The notes under the pieces are model-generated. The model ran no database searches, was not told where the DNA came from, and saw only the letters and a list, made by a program, of their open reading frames with translations. A DNA stretch of 64,000 nucleotides from an uncultured Microbacterium sp. Lineage in GTDB: Bacteria > Actinomycetota > Actinomycetes > Actinomycetales > Microbacteriaceae. Both the position numbers and the translations under genes were made by a program. The stretch spans positions 186,001 through 250,000 of the forward strand of contig CAJYHN010000010.1 in NCBI GenBank assembly GCA_913774665.1. Direction: 5' to 3'. Numbering within the stretch: position 1 is the first letter of the stretch; every line of letters begins with the position of its first letter. Shown piece after piece: positions 1-8,714 of this stretch.

Positions 1-312
1 CGTGACCGCTCCCGCGACGACGTAGCTGTTGATGAAGAAGCGCACCGTCTCGGGGTTGGTGAAGATCGAGACGTACGCGTCGAACGAGAAGGTGTCGGTG
101 ATCAGGCGCGGCGGGAGCTCGAAGATCTGCGTGTTCGATTTGAACGAGCTCGACAGCATCCACAGCACGGGACCCGCGGCGAAGACCGCTCCGATCAGCA
201 GGCCGATCAGCACGCCGACCTGGGCGAGCCGGCGACGCGTGCGGCTGTTCGTCGTGCGCCGGGGCGTGGGTGCTGCCGCGGCGCGCGGCCGCGCGGGGGT
301 GGTCAGGGCCAT
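1..312 (-). CDS. Carbohydrate ABC transporter permease, MalG type (partial)
   Basis: This is the N-terminal 104 residues of an inner-membrane permease; the rest lies beyond the left edge of the window. It begins with a basic cytoplasmic tail rich in Arg and Ala, followed by a first membrane segment (about residues 32-52, ending VLWMLSSSFK). The next segment, with FELPPRL and later NSYVVAGA, is typical of MalG/UgpE-like sugar permeases, where a conserved N-S-x-x-V begins the second helix. The start ATG lies one base after the stop of the upstream permease gene, so the two are co-translated. With the MalF-type permease and lipoprotein upstream it forms a sugar importer; no ATPase is visible, and such systems often share an MsiK-like ATPase encoded elsewhere. 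The substrate cannot be told from the sequence. Confidence 0.9.
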   Translation of the reverse strand, partial: MALTTPARPRAAAAPTPRRTTNSRTRRRLAQVGVLIGLLIGAVFAAGPVLWMLSSSFKSNTQIFELPPRLITDTFSFDAYVSIFTNPETVRFFINSYVVAGAVT

Positions 313-313
313 G

Positions 314-1243
314 TCAGTCCCTCGCCTTCTGGTGGCGGACGTAGAGCACCGCGATGATCATCGACATCGCCAGGACCAACACCGCGGAGGTGGAGGCCAT
401 CGAGAAGTCGTATTTCGCGAACGCGAGCTTGTAGGTGAACGTGCTGAGCATCTCGGTGACGTCGATCGGACCGCCGCCCGTGGTCAGCCAGATGAGGGCG
501 AACTGCTGGGAGGTCCAGATGAGGTCGAGCAGCACGAGGCTGACGATGATCGGGCGCAGCTGCGGGACGGTGACGTTCCAGAACCGTTGGACGGGGCTCG
601 CGCCGTCGACGGTGGCGGCCTCGTACAGATCGCTCGGGATGCCCTGGAGACCCGCGAGCAGGCTCACCATGAAGAAGGGGTAACCGGCCCAGATGTTGAT
701 GAAGGTGACGGTGCCGAGAGCGAGTTGCGGCGAGGCGAGCCACTCGATGTTCGTGTTCAGCAGGAAGTTGACGATGCCGTTGGGGGCGAGCAGCATGCGC
801 CACAGCACCGCGATCACGGCCACCGTGAACAGCCACGGCAGCACGTACAGCCCCCGGAAGATCGCCCGGGGGACGGCGCCGATGAGCCGACTGTTCAGCA
901 GGAGGGCGAAGGAGAGCCCGAGCACGAGGTGCGCCGCGACGCTCGTCAGCGTGAAGAAGAGGGTGTTGCCGGTGGCCTTCCAGAACCCCGGGTCGGTGAG
1001 GATGGCGACGTAGTTGTCGATCCCCACCAGGTCGGGGCTCTTGTTGAGGATCACGTTGTCCTGGAACGAGTACCCGATCACCATGACGATCGGGACGATC
1101 ATCAGGACGAAGAGAAGGATGAGGGTCGGCGAGAGGAAGACGTATGCCTCGCCGGCTTTGCGGAGCTGCCGGGTGCGGCGCGAGGCGGGTCGTCCGGTGA
1201 CGATCAGCTCGGTATCGGGGGGCGTGAGGGTGCGCATGGTCAT
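314..1243 (-). CDS. Carbohydrate ABC transporter permease, MalF type
   Basis: This is an integral membrane permease of about 310 residues, the usual length for MalF/UgpA-like proteins without the extra MalF periplasmic loop. It has about six membrane segments, the first around FLSPTLILLFVLMIVPIVM. The EAA loop that contacts the ATPase is clear (EAATVDGASPVQRFWNVTVP, near residue 220). I chose the MTMRTLTPP start over an upstream ATG because it leaves a normal short cytoplasmic tail; the upstream start adds 11 residues. It lies between the binding-protein gene and the MalG-type permease, all on the minus strand, and ends one base before the next start. Regulation is probably by the divergent DeoR-type protein. 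Confidence 0.93.
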   Translation of the reverse strand: MTMRTLTPPDTELIVTGRPASRRTRQLRKAGEAYVFLSPTLILLFVLMIVPIVMVIGYSFQDNVILNKSPDLVGIDNYVAILTDPGFWKATGNTLFFTLTSVAAHLVLGLSFALLLNSRLIGAVPRAIFRGLYVLPWLFTVAVIAVLWRMLLAPNGIVNFLLNTNIEWLASPQLALGTVTFINIWAGYPFFMVSLLAGLQGIPSDLYEAATVDGASPVQRFWNVTVPQLRPIIVSLVLLDLIWTSQQFALIWLTTGGGPIDVTEMLSTFTYKLAFAKYDFSMASTSAVLVLAMSMIIAVLYVRHQKARD

Positions 1244-1316
1244 GAGGTGCGGCTTTCGCTGAGCGGGATGCCGCACCGCGAGCGGTGGCGGTGCGGCATC
1301 CCGGTTCGGGGTCGGA

Positions 1317-2609
1317 TCAGAACTCCGACGTCCATTCGTCCTGCGTCTTCTTGAGGGCGTCGCTCATCGACTCCTGGCCGTCGAGCGCCGACTGGAACTC
1401 CGTGCCGAACTGGCGCATCAGTTCTTCCGCGACGGGCAGACCCGTGAACTCGTTCGCCGGGTAGCCCTTCTTGTAGATGTCGAAGGCCGTCTTGAACAAC
1501 GCGTCGTCTTCAACGAAGGTCGGCACGCTCTCGGTATTGCCCGGGAAGGCCTTGGCCATCGTGGACAGCTCGCTGTTGACGTCCTTGCCCATCAGGAACT
1601 GCACCAGTTTGAAGGCGGCATCCTTGTGCTCGGAGTTCTCGGCGACGCCGATGCCCCACGAGGCGTAGGGGATCCCGCGCTCGCCGGTGAAGCCGTCCTT
1701 CGCGGGGATCGCCGAGATCGAGAACTTCAGATCCGGGTTGGACTGGCGGATGAGGTTGATGTGCGCGAGCGAGTCGATCATCATTCCGACGCGACCGTTG
1801 GTGAACTCCTCGACCTTGTCCTGTTCCTTCATGGTGAAGGAACCCGGGGCGATGACCTTGTCGTTCCAGAGCTGCTGGATGAAGTCGGTGGCGGAGGACA
1901 CGTCGCTGTTGGTCAGATCGGGCTGGCCGTCTTTGAGCATCGAGCCGCCCGAGGCCCAGACCCACGACATGACGTCGTTCTGCACGCCGTTGGGCGCTTC
2001 GAGCGACAGGGGGAGCACCCAGCCCGACACGTCGCCGCCGAGGGCCGTGATCTTCTTGGCCGCGTCGGCGAACTGGGTACGCGTCGACGGCGGGGCCGAC
2101 ACCCCGGCCTGGGCGAGCAGTCCGTCATTCGTGAACATCGGGTAGACGAAGTTGACCACCGGGATCATGTACGTGCTGCCGTCGACTTTGATCTGGCTGG
2201 CGAGCTGGCTCTCGTCGTAGCCGGAGTCGCTCATCAGCTTCGACAGGTCGGCGATCACTCCCTGCTTGGCGAAGTCGCTCACCCACGCTCCGTCGAGACC
2301 GACGACGTCCGGCATGGTCCCGGATGCCGCGCCGGCGAAGAGCTGCTCCTTGGTGGAGGCGTACGGGCCGCTCACCAGGTCGACCTTGATGCCGGGGTTC
2401 TCCTTCTCGAACTCGTCCATGAGTCCGCGGAATTGTCCGTCGCCGAGTTCGGGCTCCCACCACTGGGCGAACTCGATCGTGACGGTCCCGTCGGAGGACG
2501 TGCCCGAGCTGTTCGACGAGCACCCCGCCATCGCCAGGAGGGTCGTGGCCGCTGCTGCGACACCGACGAGCTTGATGGCGTTCCGACGCCGGCGCCCGCT
2601 GTTGTCCAT
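1317..2609 (-). CDS. Sugar ABC transporter substrate-binding lipoprotein
   Basis: This 430-residue extracellular solute-binding protein (family 1) delivers a sugar to the two downstream permeases. The start at MDNSGRRRR is preceded by a strong ribosome binding site (GAGGAG). A basic n-region (four Arg) and hydrophobic core lead to a lipobox with Cys30 (AMAGC), so the mature protein is lipid-anchored on the outer face of the membrane. The mature part has classic family features: EFAQWWEPELGDG, then an extended binding fold with tryptophan- and aspartate-rich loops. The open frame extends further upstream to 2798, but that extension has no ribosome binding site and would bury the signal peptide. 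It heads the operon and is divergent from the DeoR gene. Confidence 0.94.
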   Translation of the reverse strand: MDNSGRRRRNAIKLVGVAAAATTLLAMAGCSSNSSGTSSDGTVTIEFAQWWEPELGDGQFRGLMDEFEKENPGIKVDLVSGPYASTKEQLFAGAASGTMPDVVGLDGAWVSDFAKQGVIADLSKLMSDSGYDESQLASQIKVDGSTYMIPVVNFVYPMFTNDGLLAQAGVSAPPSTRTQFADAAKKITALGGDVSGWVLPLSLEAPNGVQNDVMSWVWASGGSMLKDGQPDLTNSDVSSATDFIQQLWNDKVIAPGSFTMKEQDKVEEFTNGRVGMMIDSLAHINLIRQSNPDLKFSISAIPAKDGFTGERGIPYASWGIGVAENSEHKDAAFKLVQFLMGKDVNSELSTMAKAFPGNTESVPTFVEDDALFKTAFDIYKKGYPANEFTGLPVAEELMRQFGTEFQSALDGQESMSDALKKTQDEWTSEF

Positions 2610-2670
2610 CGTTTCTCCTCGTTGAGATCTGCCGCATTTCGCGCCGTTCTGCGCGTTCTTGCGTCTTTCA

Positions 2671-2692
2671 GCACGAGTATGCGCTCTCGTGC
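2671..2692. promoter_or_regulatory. Inverted repeat upstream of the sugar operon, candidate operator
   Basis: Arms GCACGAG and CTCGTGC (7 bp, perfect) are separated by 8 bases. The site lies about 60 bases upstream of the lipoprotein start, in the 233-base gap between the divergent lipoprotein and DeoR-type genes, which is where an operator would be expected. Binding by that regulator is inferred only from position. Confidence 0.45.
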
Positions 2693-2728
2693 CCGACCAT
2701 GCAAGCAAGTGATGCAAATTCGTGACAA

Positions 2729-2742
2729 TTAACGCATTAACG
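2729..2742. promoter_or_regulatory. Tandem TTAACG repeats in the divergent promoter region
   Basis: Two copies of TTAACG start 8 bases apart in an AT-rich patch of an otherwise GC-rich gap. They could be part of a promoter or a second regulator site for the divergent sugar operon and DeoR-type gene. The sequence shows only the repeat and the local AT richness. Confidence 0.35.
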
Positions 2743-2842
2743 TGCACCATCTTCCGCAAAACGGCGGGACAAGGTGCGCTTCTCTGCCGTTTTCCCACAG
2801 AATCTGCCGGAAGACGAGCATCCCTGTGCTAGAGATGTCGGC

Positions 2843-3649
2843 ATGGACGCATCCACAGCCACGGTGAAGCGACGCCTCCCGGCCGGCCGCAAGGCAGAGC
2901 TCGCCGCCTACGTCGCCGAGTCGGGTCAGGTGACCGTCGTCGACCTCGCCTCGCACTTCGGCGTCTCGATCGACACGGTCCGCCGCGACCTCGATCAGCT
3001 GGATCGCGAGGGGATCGTCGTGCGCACGCACGGCGGCGCCGTCAGCGCGATGTCCGTCCCCGGTCGCGACCGTGGCCTCGACGTCCGCCTGCAGATGCAG
3101 ATCGCCGAGAAGGAGCGCATCGCCGCGCTCGCCGTCGATCTCATCGAAGACGGCTCCGTCCTCATGCTCAACGCCGGAACGACGACGCTCGCCGTCGCTC
3201 GCGCACTCCGCAATCACCGCGACCTGACCATCGCCACGAACAACCTGCGCATCCCGGCGGAGATCTCGCCCGCGGTGTTCCGCGACCTCTACATCTTCGG
3301 CGGCGCCGTGCGAACGATCACGCAGGCGACGACCGGTCCGGTCACCCTCGCCATGAACTCCCACTCCCCCGATGTCGACATCCGGTGCGACTACGCGCTC
3401 ATCGCCGTCGGCGCCGTGGACGGTTCGGGCTTCTCGACCAGCAATCTCGGCGACGCGACGATGATGACCGAGATGATCCAGAAGGCCGATCGCACCGCGA
3501 TCCTGGCCGACTCCTCGAAACTCGACCGGCGCCTGTTCGCGCAGATCGCTCCTCTCGAGAAGGCGGACTACCTCATCACCGACGCGCCGCCGTCCCCCGA
3601 CCTCGCCGCCGCTCTCGCCGAGGCCGGGGTCACCGTCGTCACCCCCTGA
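2843..3649 (+). CDS. DeoR/GlpR-family transcriptional regulator
   Basis: This is a 268-residue cytoplasmic repressor of the DeoR family. The N-terminal winged helix-turn-helix spans about residues 18-70 and contains the family signature (VTVVDLASHFGVSIDTVRRDL, with GIVVRTHGGAV in the wing). The C-terminal DeoRC sensor domain follows, with NAGTTTLAVARAL (phosphate-binding loop) and DSSKLDRRLFA near the end. Such regulators usually respond to a phosphorylated sugar. The start at MDASTATVK is chosen because the upstream extension is not conserved-looking; no strong ribosome binding site is seen. It is divergent from the sugar ABC operon and most likely controls it. Confidence 0.93.
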   Translation: MDASTATVKRRLPAGRKAELAAYVAESGQVTVVDLASHFGVSIDTVRRDLDQLDREGIVVRTHGGAVSAMSVPGRDRGLDVRLQMQIAEKERIAALAVDLIEDGSVLMLNAGTTTLAVARALRNHRDLTIATNNLRIPAEISPAVFRDLYIFGGAVRTITQATTGPVTLAMNSHSPDVDIRCDYALIAVGAVDGSGFSTSNLGDATMMTEMIQKADRTAILADSSKLDRRLFAQIAPLEKADYLITDAPPSPDLAAALAEAGVTVVTP

Positions 3650-3965
3650 CCGCGGCGCTGCGCGCCCTCCCCGGGGTCTCGGACGGGCGGGGGTACCCAC
3701 CCGGCGCGTCGGCGCGTCACACGCGGAGAGCGCACCCCGGATGCCGCGTGGCGGACCGTGACGTGGGCGAAAGGATCCGGGACCGTTCGGGTGAAGTGCG
3801 GGGTGAACGATCACCTTTCACCAGCCCCGATCGACGCGCGGCGGACCGCGGATCCAATCCCTCACCCCGGAATCCTGCGGGAGTTCTTCCCTCGAGGGAC
3901 CCGATTCGGCTCGCTATACCGGACGAATCCGTCCACCTTCGGCGGAACCCTCTCAAAGGAGCATC
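3650..3965. other. Intergenic region, 316 bases, no gene
   Basis: No coding frame is convincing here. Near the right end lie a small inverted repeat (GGACG-AATC-CGTCC, near 3921-3934) and a TATACC hexamer (3915-3920) that could be a -10 element for the surface-protein gene, but no -35 at proper spacing is evident. The gene's ribosome binding site AAAGGAG sits at the end. Confidence 0.4.
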
Positions 3966-4622
3966 ATGTCCGCACCCTCCTCGCCGAAGCCGACCCGTCG
4001 GCGCCGGCTCGCCCTCCCGGTCGTGCTGGCCGGCAGCATCGCCTCTCTCGTCCTCGCGCTCGGACTCTCGCCCACCGTCGCCGCCTTCACCGCCTCGATC
4101 CAGAACACGGTCGACACCGCGGGCGCCGGCGCGCTGACCATGCAGGAGGCCGACTCCAGCGGCAACGTCGTCTGCAACAGCACCGACGGATCCAACGGCG
4201 TCTCGAGCAACGCCGCCACCTGCTCCTCGATCAACAAGTACGGCGGCAACCTCGCCATGTACCCCGGCCAGACGGTCACGTCGAACGTCACCATCAAGAA
4301 CACCGGGTCGATCGACGCCAAGTCGTTCACGCTGACGCCGGGCACGTGCACGCAGTCGGCGAGCAACGCGACGTTCGGCTCGGCGACCGACCTGTGCTCG
4401 CAGATGACCCTCGTGGTCAAGACCGGCAGTACGACCCTCTACTCGGGGACGGTCGCGGGGTTCACCGCCGCCGTCGACATCCTCAACAAGACCAGCACCA
4501 CCTCGGTGACCGCGGGCACCTCGACCTCCTTCAGCTTCGCCGTCACGCTGCCCTCGTCGGTCGGCCCGACCTACTCGAACCTGAAGGTCTCGCAGCCGCT
4601 GACCTGGCAGTTCACGTCCTGA
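3966..4622 (+). CDS. SipW-cognate exported surface protein (TasA/camelysin-like)
   Basis: This 218-residue exported protein has a basic n-region (TRRRR), a long hydrophobic core and the junction VAAFTASIQNTVDTAGAG. That pattern (AF-S/T-A-S-I-x-N-x-x-D-T-A-G) is typical of signal peptides handled by SipW-type signal peptidases; it recurs in the next gene and, in degenerate form, in the one after. The mature part is Ser/Thr/Asn-rich with a C-T-C pattern and predicted beta structure (NVTIKNTGSIDAKSFTLTPG), like TasA/CalY fibre subunits or other small surface proteins. AAAGGAG precedes the ATG. Its stop lies 13 bases before the start of a SipW-like peptidase gene, so substrate and enzyme appear to form one operon. 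Fibre formation is not shown by sequence. Confidence 0.8.
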   Translation: MSAPSSPKPTRRRRLALPVVLAGSIASLVLALGLSPTVAAFTASIQNTVDTAGAGALTMQEADSSGNVVCNSTDGSNGVSSNAATCSSINKYGGNLAMYPGQTVTSNVTIKNTGSIDAKSFTLTPGTCTQSASNATFGSATDLCSQMTLVVKTGSTTLYSGTVAGFTAAVDILNKTSTTSVTAGTSTSFSFAVTLPSSVGPTYSNLKVSQPLTWQFTS

Positions 4623-4635
4623 ACCCCCTGGTGCC

Positions 4636-6336
4636 GTGAGCGAGCTCTTGGAAGCCCCCGTCCATCGAAGCCGTCGCGGCGCCACCCTCGCGGCAGCGGC
4701 CGCGATCGCGCTCATCGCAATCGCGGCTGCTGCCGCCCTCTGGATCACCGGATCCCGCCTCTTCGTGGTCGAGACCCCGAGCATGGCCGAAGCCGCCCCC
4801 GTCGGCTCCCTCGTCCTCACCTCGCCACGAACCCACTACGACGTCGGCGACATCGTCACCTACACCCAGGACGACCGCACCGTCACTCATCGCGTCGTCG
4901 AGACGTCGGCGGGCGTGATCCACACGCGCGGAGACCTGAACGGCGCCGCCGACCCCTGGGACGTCCAGCCCGACCAGGTCATCGGTGCCGCCACCCTCAT
5001 CGCCCCCGGTCTCGGCTTCTTCCTCAAGGCTCTCCCCTGGCTGGTGCTCGGAGCTGTCGTCGTCGAGGCCCTCGCGCGCATCCGGCCCCACCGCTTCCCC
5101 TGGGTATGGACGGTGCGTCTGAACGGCTGGGCGGTCGTGATCACGGCGCTGACGCTCTGGCTGCGCCCCTGGTTCAACATGGTCCTTCTCGACTTCCGCG
5201 CCGACGACAAGGGCGCCGGGGCTCTGATGCACGTCGTGAACACCGGCATCCTGCCCATCCTCGTCGACGCCACGCGGCTCGTCAGCGGGCAGCAGGCCAC
5301 CGTGCTCGCCACTCACCGATCGGCGTCGGGCGCCTACTCCCTGACTCCGATCCCCGACCCTGAGCTGCCGGTGCGACTCCTGCTCATCGGGCTGTGCCTC
5401 CTGCCCTTCATCGCGTCGCTGATGATCCGTGAGCCCGACGCGATCCCGGAGGGCGGGGGGCGCGTCCGACCCGACCGCCGCGCTCGGACGATCCTCCTTC
5501 CCCTCGCGATCCTCACCGTCCTGGCCGTGATCGCACTCACCTCCCTCACCTCGACGCAGGCGGCTTTCTCCGCGTCCATCCGCAACGCCGCGGACACCGC
5601 CGGATCGGCGAACCAGAACTGCCGCTTCGCGGTCACCAGGATCGCCGCAGCGAACCCGTCCGACGCCTATGCCGCGTTCGCGATGTCTGCCACCTCTCAG
5701 ACGTCCGAGACCGACATCTCGGGCAACGGTCGCACCGGAACGTGGCGGAAACCGCCGACGGCGTCGACCTCGGTGGGCTGTCGTCACGACACGCCGACGC
5801 GGTCCGTGACCTTCGACGGATCGCAGTGCCTGTTCGTGCCGGGCATCGGCAACCCGCAGACCTTCAGCATCGAGGCCTGGTTCTCGACGACCACCGCACC
5901 CAACGGCAAGATCGTCGGCTTCGGGACCGATCCCGAACCCTCGCAAGAGAACCACTGGGACCGGCACATCTACATCGACGCCACCGGGCGACTCGTGTTC
6001 GGTACCTTCCCGGACGACTTCGTGGTGATCGCGACCCCGGCGGGAGTCAACTACGCCGACGGCAGATGGCACGCTGTCGTGGGCACGCTCTCCCGCAGCG
6101 GGATGCAGTTCTACGTCGACGGCAACCTCGTCGGCACGGACGGGAACACCCGCGCCCAGTGGTACGACGGCTATTGGAAGTTCGGCTGCGGGAAGCTGAC
6201 CTTCTGGATGGACCGGACGTCACCGTCGAACAGCACCCCGGCCTTCTTCACCGGCCAGATCCAGTACGGAGCCATCTACAATCGTGTCCTCACCGCGACC
6301 GAGGTGAAGAATCACTGGCTATCGGGCACGTGGTGA
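4636..6336 (+). CDS. SipW-type signal peptidase fused to a LamG domain
   Basis: This 566-residue membrane protein joins two normally separate parts. Residues about 17-150 are a SipW-like S26 peptidase: a membrane anchor, ETPSM with probable catalytic Ser49, GDIVTYTQDDRTVTHRV where His85 replaces the Lys of ordinary signal peptidases, and an HTRGDLN box. Further membrane segments lie near 131-148, 160-178, 245-264 and 284-304. After the last one comes TQAAFSASIRNAADTAG (about 307-323), which resembles the SipW-cognate cleavage junction of the preceding gene. Residues about 380-560 are a LamG/concanavalin-like domain (FSIEAWFSTTT, GRWHAVVGTLS, FYVDGNLVG). The GTG start follows the upstream stop by 13 bases. 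The predicted topology places both the active site and the junction outside the membrane. Self-cleavage is inference. Confidence 0.85.
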   Translation: MSELLEAPVHRSRRGATLAAAAAIALIAIAAAAALWITGSRLFVVETPSMAEAAPVGSLVLTSPRTHYDVGDIVTYTQDDRTVTHRVVETSAGVIHTRGDLNGAADPWDVQPDQVIGAATLIAPGLGFFLKALPWLVLGAVVVEALARIRPHRFPWVWTVRLNGWAVVITALTLWLRPWFNMVLLDFRADDKGAGALMHVVNTGILPILVDATRLVSGQQATVLATHRSASGAYSLTPIPDPELPVRLLLIGLCLLPFIASLMIREPDAIPEGGGRVRPDRRARTILLPLAILTVLAVIALTSLTSTQAAFSASIRNAADTAGSANQNCRFAVTRIAAANPSDAYAAFAMSATSQTSETDISGNGRTGTWRKPPTASTSVGCRHDTPTRSVTFDGSQCLFVPGIGNPQTFSIEAWFSTTTAPNGKIVGFGTDPEPSQENHWDRHIYIDATGRLVFGTFPDDFVVIATPAGVNYADGRWHAVVGTLSRSGMQFYVDGNLVGTDGNTRAQWYDGYWKFGCGKLTFWMDRTSPSNSTPAFFTGQIQYGAIYNRVLTATEVKNHWLSGTW

Positions 6337-6435
6337 CGCGCCGCTCGAGCCACGATCCGGCCGCCGGCTGGCCGAAAGGGGTGGGAGCGCGGTCGAGCCG
6401 CCGCCCGCTCTGTTCTCCTCCTCGGCGCCCTGACG

Positions 6436-7248
6436 GTGCTGGCGGTCGTCGCCCTCACCTCCCCGGATTCGACGCGCGCGACGTTCACGGCGACGATCGC
6501 CAACGGCATCGGCACCGCGGAGTCTGCGGCCCAGGACTGTCGCTTCGCCGTGACGAGCATCGCCGCGTCCGACCCCGCCGCCGTCTTCACCGCGTACGCC
6601 CTCTCGGGGACGTCCGCCTCATCCGAGACGGATTTCTCGGGCAGCGGTCGTGACGGGATCTGGCGCAACCCCCCGACCACCTCGACATCGGTGGCGTGCA
6701 CACACGACAGCCCTGCGCAGTCGGTGACCTTCGACGGATCGCAGTGCCTCTCCGCGCCCCCTCGCATCCGCACGCCCGACACGTTCTCGATCGAGGTGTG
6801 GTCCTCCACCACGACGGCGCCGAACGGCAGGCTCGCCGGCTTCGGCGATGACCTGGATCCGGCCCGGGAGGGCAGCTACGACCGGCACATCTTCATGGAC
6901 GCGTCCGGGCGCCTCTACTTCGGCATCTCCGACGGCGGGTTCGTCGTCATCGCGACCCCCGCGGGAACGAGTTACGCCGACGGGAGATGGCACGCGGTCG
7001 TCGCCACGCTCTCGAGCGCGGGAATGCGCTTCTTCGTCGACGGCTCCGTGGTCGGTACGAGAACCAACACCAGCGCCGCGGGCTACAACGGCTACTGGAA
7101 GTTCGGCTGCGGCAAGACCCGATACTGGCCCAACACACCGAGCAACGCCCCCCGGTTCTTCACCGGCCGTCTGCAGTACGGGGCCGTCTACACCCGCGCA
7201 CTCAGCGCCACCGAGGTGGAGAACCACTGGCTGGCCGGGCGGTGGTGA
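6436..7248 (+). CDS. LamG-domain protein, tandem copy of the preceding C-terminal half
   Basis: The protein (270 residues from a GTG) closely resembles residues about 293-566 of the preceding SipW-LamG protein: TLTVLAVVALTS then ATFTATIAN, then a LamG domain ending NHWLAGRW (the neighbour ends NHWLSGTW). It therefore looks like a tandem duplication of the LamG half. The reading frame is the same as the upstream gene and is open from the upstream stop (6334-6336) to 7248, but no ATG, GTG or TTG occurs in it before 6436, and the GTG has no ribosome binding site and truncates the export segment. A GTG at 6381 with GAAAGG before it lies in another frame and would supply a basic n-region if one indel were corrected. 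The gene may be shifted or use a weak start. Confidence 0.65.
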   Translation: MLAVVALTSPDSTRATFTATIANGIGTAESAAQDCRFAVTSIAASDPAAVFTAYALSGTSASSETDFSGSGRDGIWRNPPTTSTSVACTHDSPAQSVTFDGSQCLSAPPRIRTPDTFSIEVWSSTTTAPNGRLAGFGDDLDPAREGSYDRHIFMDASGRLYFGISDGGFVVIATPAGTSYADGRWHAVVATLSSAGMRFFVDGSVVGTRTNTSAAGYNGYWKFGCGKTRYWPNTPSNAPRFFTGRLQYGAVYTRALSATEVENHWLAGRW

Positions 7249-7326
7249 GGCGAGCACGCGTCACCGCCTCCCCGAGGGCGAGGGGCGGGACCGAGACGGT
7301 CGCGCGCCTCGCCCGCTCGCCTCGCC

Positions 7327-8682
7327 TCAGGCGACCACACGCTCCGGCGCGGGTGCCCCGTCGTCGAACTCCACCTCCGGCGGGCGTCGGCGGAACCCAC
7401 GGGTCAACACCGCGAGCCAGACGATGCCCACGCCGATCCACACGAGTCCGACCGTGAGAGCCAGCCCCGACAGGCTGAACCACAGCCAGGCGGTGAGCGC
7501 GAAGCCGAGGGCCGGCAGCACACCGAAGCGCAGCACGGCCGCCGCTCCCCGACGCCGCTCGTCGAAGAGGAAGTGCTTGATCACGGAGAGGTTGACGAGG
7601 GAGAACGCGGCGAGGGCCCCGAAGCTGATGAGGGATGCCACCGTGTTCAGGTCTGCGAAGAGCGCGGCGAGCGAGACCACGCCGACGAAGATCGCCGCGC
7701 CGATCGGCGTCTGATACCGCCTGCTCAGTCGGGCGAAGAAACGCGGCAGCACACCGTCGCGCCCCATCGCGAAGAGGATGCGCGAGACGCTCGCCTGCGA
7801 GGCGAGGGCCGCCGCGATGCACCCGGCGATGTAGGCGACGAGGAAGAAGACCTCGAGCCAGCGCCCGGCGGCGAGCTCCATGATCTGGTTGGCCGCGGCA
7901 TCCGGATTCTCGATATCGGCCACGTCGGGGATCACCAGAGTCGACACGTACGCGATCACGGTGAAGATGAGTCCGCCGATCACCGTGGTGAGGATGATCG
8001 CGCGGGGCACGGTGCGTTCGGCGTCGCGGGCCTCTTCGGAGAGGGTCGAGATCGCGTCGAAGCCGAGGAACGACAGCGCGAGCATCGCGGCTCCCGCCAG
8101 CAGGCCCGGGAAGGTGAGGCCCGCGTCGTAGAGCGGTTGCAGCAGCGAGACGCCGGGGTTCTGCGCGACGTGCAGCACCGCGCAGACGACGAAGACGGCC
8201 GCGAACACCAGCTGCAGGCCGACCAGGACGAGGTTGGCGTTTCGCACGACCGTGATGCCGACGATGTTGAGACCCGTGATGAGCAGAACGCCGGCGAGCG
8301 CGAACACCCACGGCGGGATGCCGGGCAACTGCGCGTTCAGGTAGATGCCCATCAGCACGTAGTTGATGAGCGGGAGCAACAGGTAGTCGATCATGAGCGA
8401 CCAGCCGGTGAGGAAGCCGACGGTGCCGCCGAAGGCGCGCCGGGCGTAGGTGTAGGCGCTCCCGGCACGCGGGAACGCCTTCACGAGCGCGGCGTAGCTG
8501 AACGCGGTGAACAGCATCGCCACGAGGGTGACGAGGTAGGCCGTCGGCACGTGGCCGCCGGTCGTGACGGCGACGAGGCCGTAGGTGGTGAACACGGTGA
8601 GGGGCACCATGTACGCCAGGCCGAAGATGACGAGGGAGGGGACTCCCATCACCCGCCGCAGCGAGGTGTCGGTTGCGGACAT
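7327..8682 (-). CDS. APC-family amino acid/amine permease
   Basis: This is a 451-residue integral membrane transporter of the amino acid-polyamine-organocation superfamily with about twelve membrane segments. Family features are VFGLAYMVPLTVFTTYG in the first helix, AFPRAGSAYTYARRAFG after the second, and FLGFDAISTLSEEARDAERTVPRA in the helix 6-7 region. The start follows AGGAAA at good spacing. It lies 32 bases after the amidohydrolase gene on the same strand, so the two are probably one transcript that brings in and processes a nitrogen compound. The operator-like site at 10319-10337 lies before the first gene. The substrate is not identifiable; amino acids or amines are likely from the family. 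Confidence 0.92.
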   Translation of the reverse strand: MSATDTSLRRVMGVPSLVIFGLAYMVPLTVFTTYGLVAVTTGGHVPTAYLVTLVAMLFTAFSYAALVKAFPRAGSAYTYARRAFGGTVGFLTGWSLMIDYLLLPLINYVLMGIYLNAQLPGIPPWVFALAGVLLITGLNIVGITVVRNANLVLVGLQLVFAAVFVVCAVLHVAQNPGVSLLQPLYDAGLTFPGLLAGAAMLALSFLGFDAISTLSEEARDAERTVPRAIILTTVIGGLIFTVIAYVSTLVIPDVADIENPDAAANQIMELAAGRWLEVFFLVAYIAGCIAAALASQASVSRILFAMGRDGVLPRFFARLSRRYQTPIGAAIFVGVVSLAALFADLNTVASLISFGALAAFSLVNLSVIKHFLFDERRRGAAAVLRFGVLPALGFALTAWLWFSLSGLALTVGLVWIGVGIVWLAVLTRGFRRRPPEVEFDDGAPAPERVVA

Positions 8683-8714
8683 GCGGTTTCCTGTTCGGGG
8701 TCGGAAAGAGCGGT

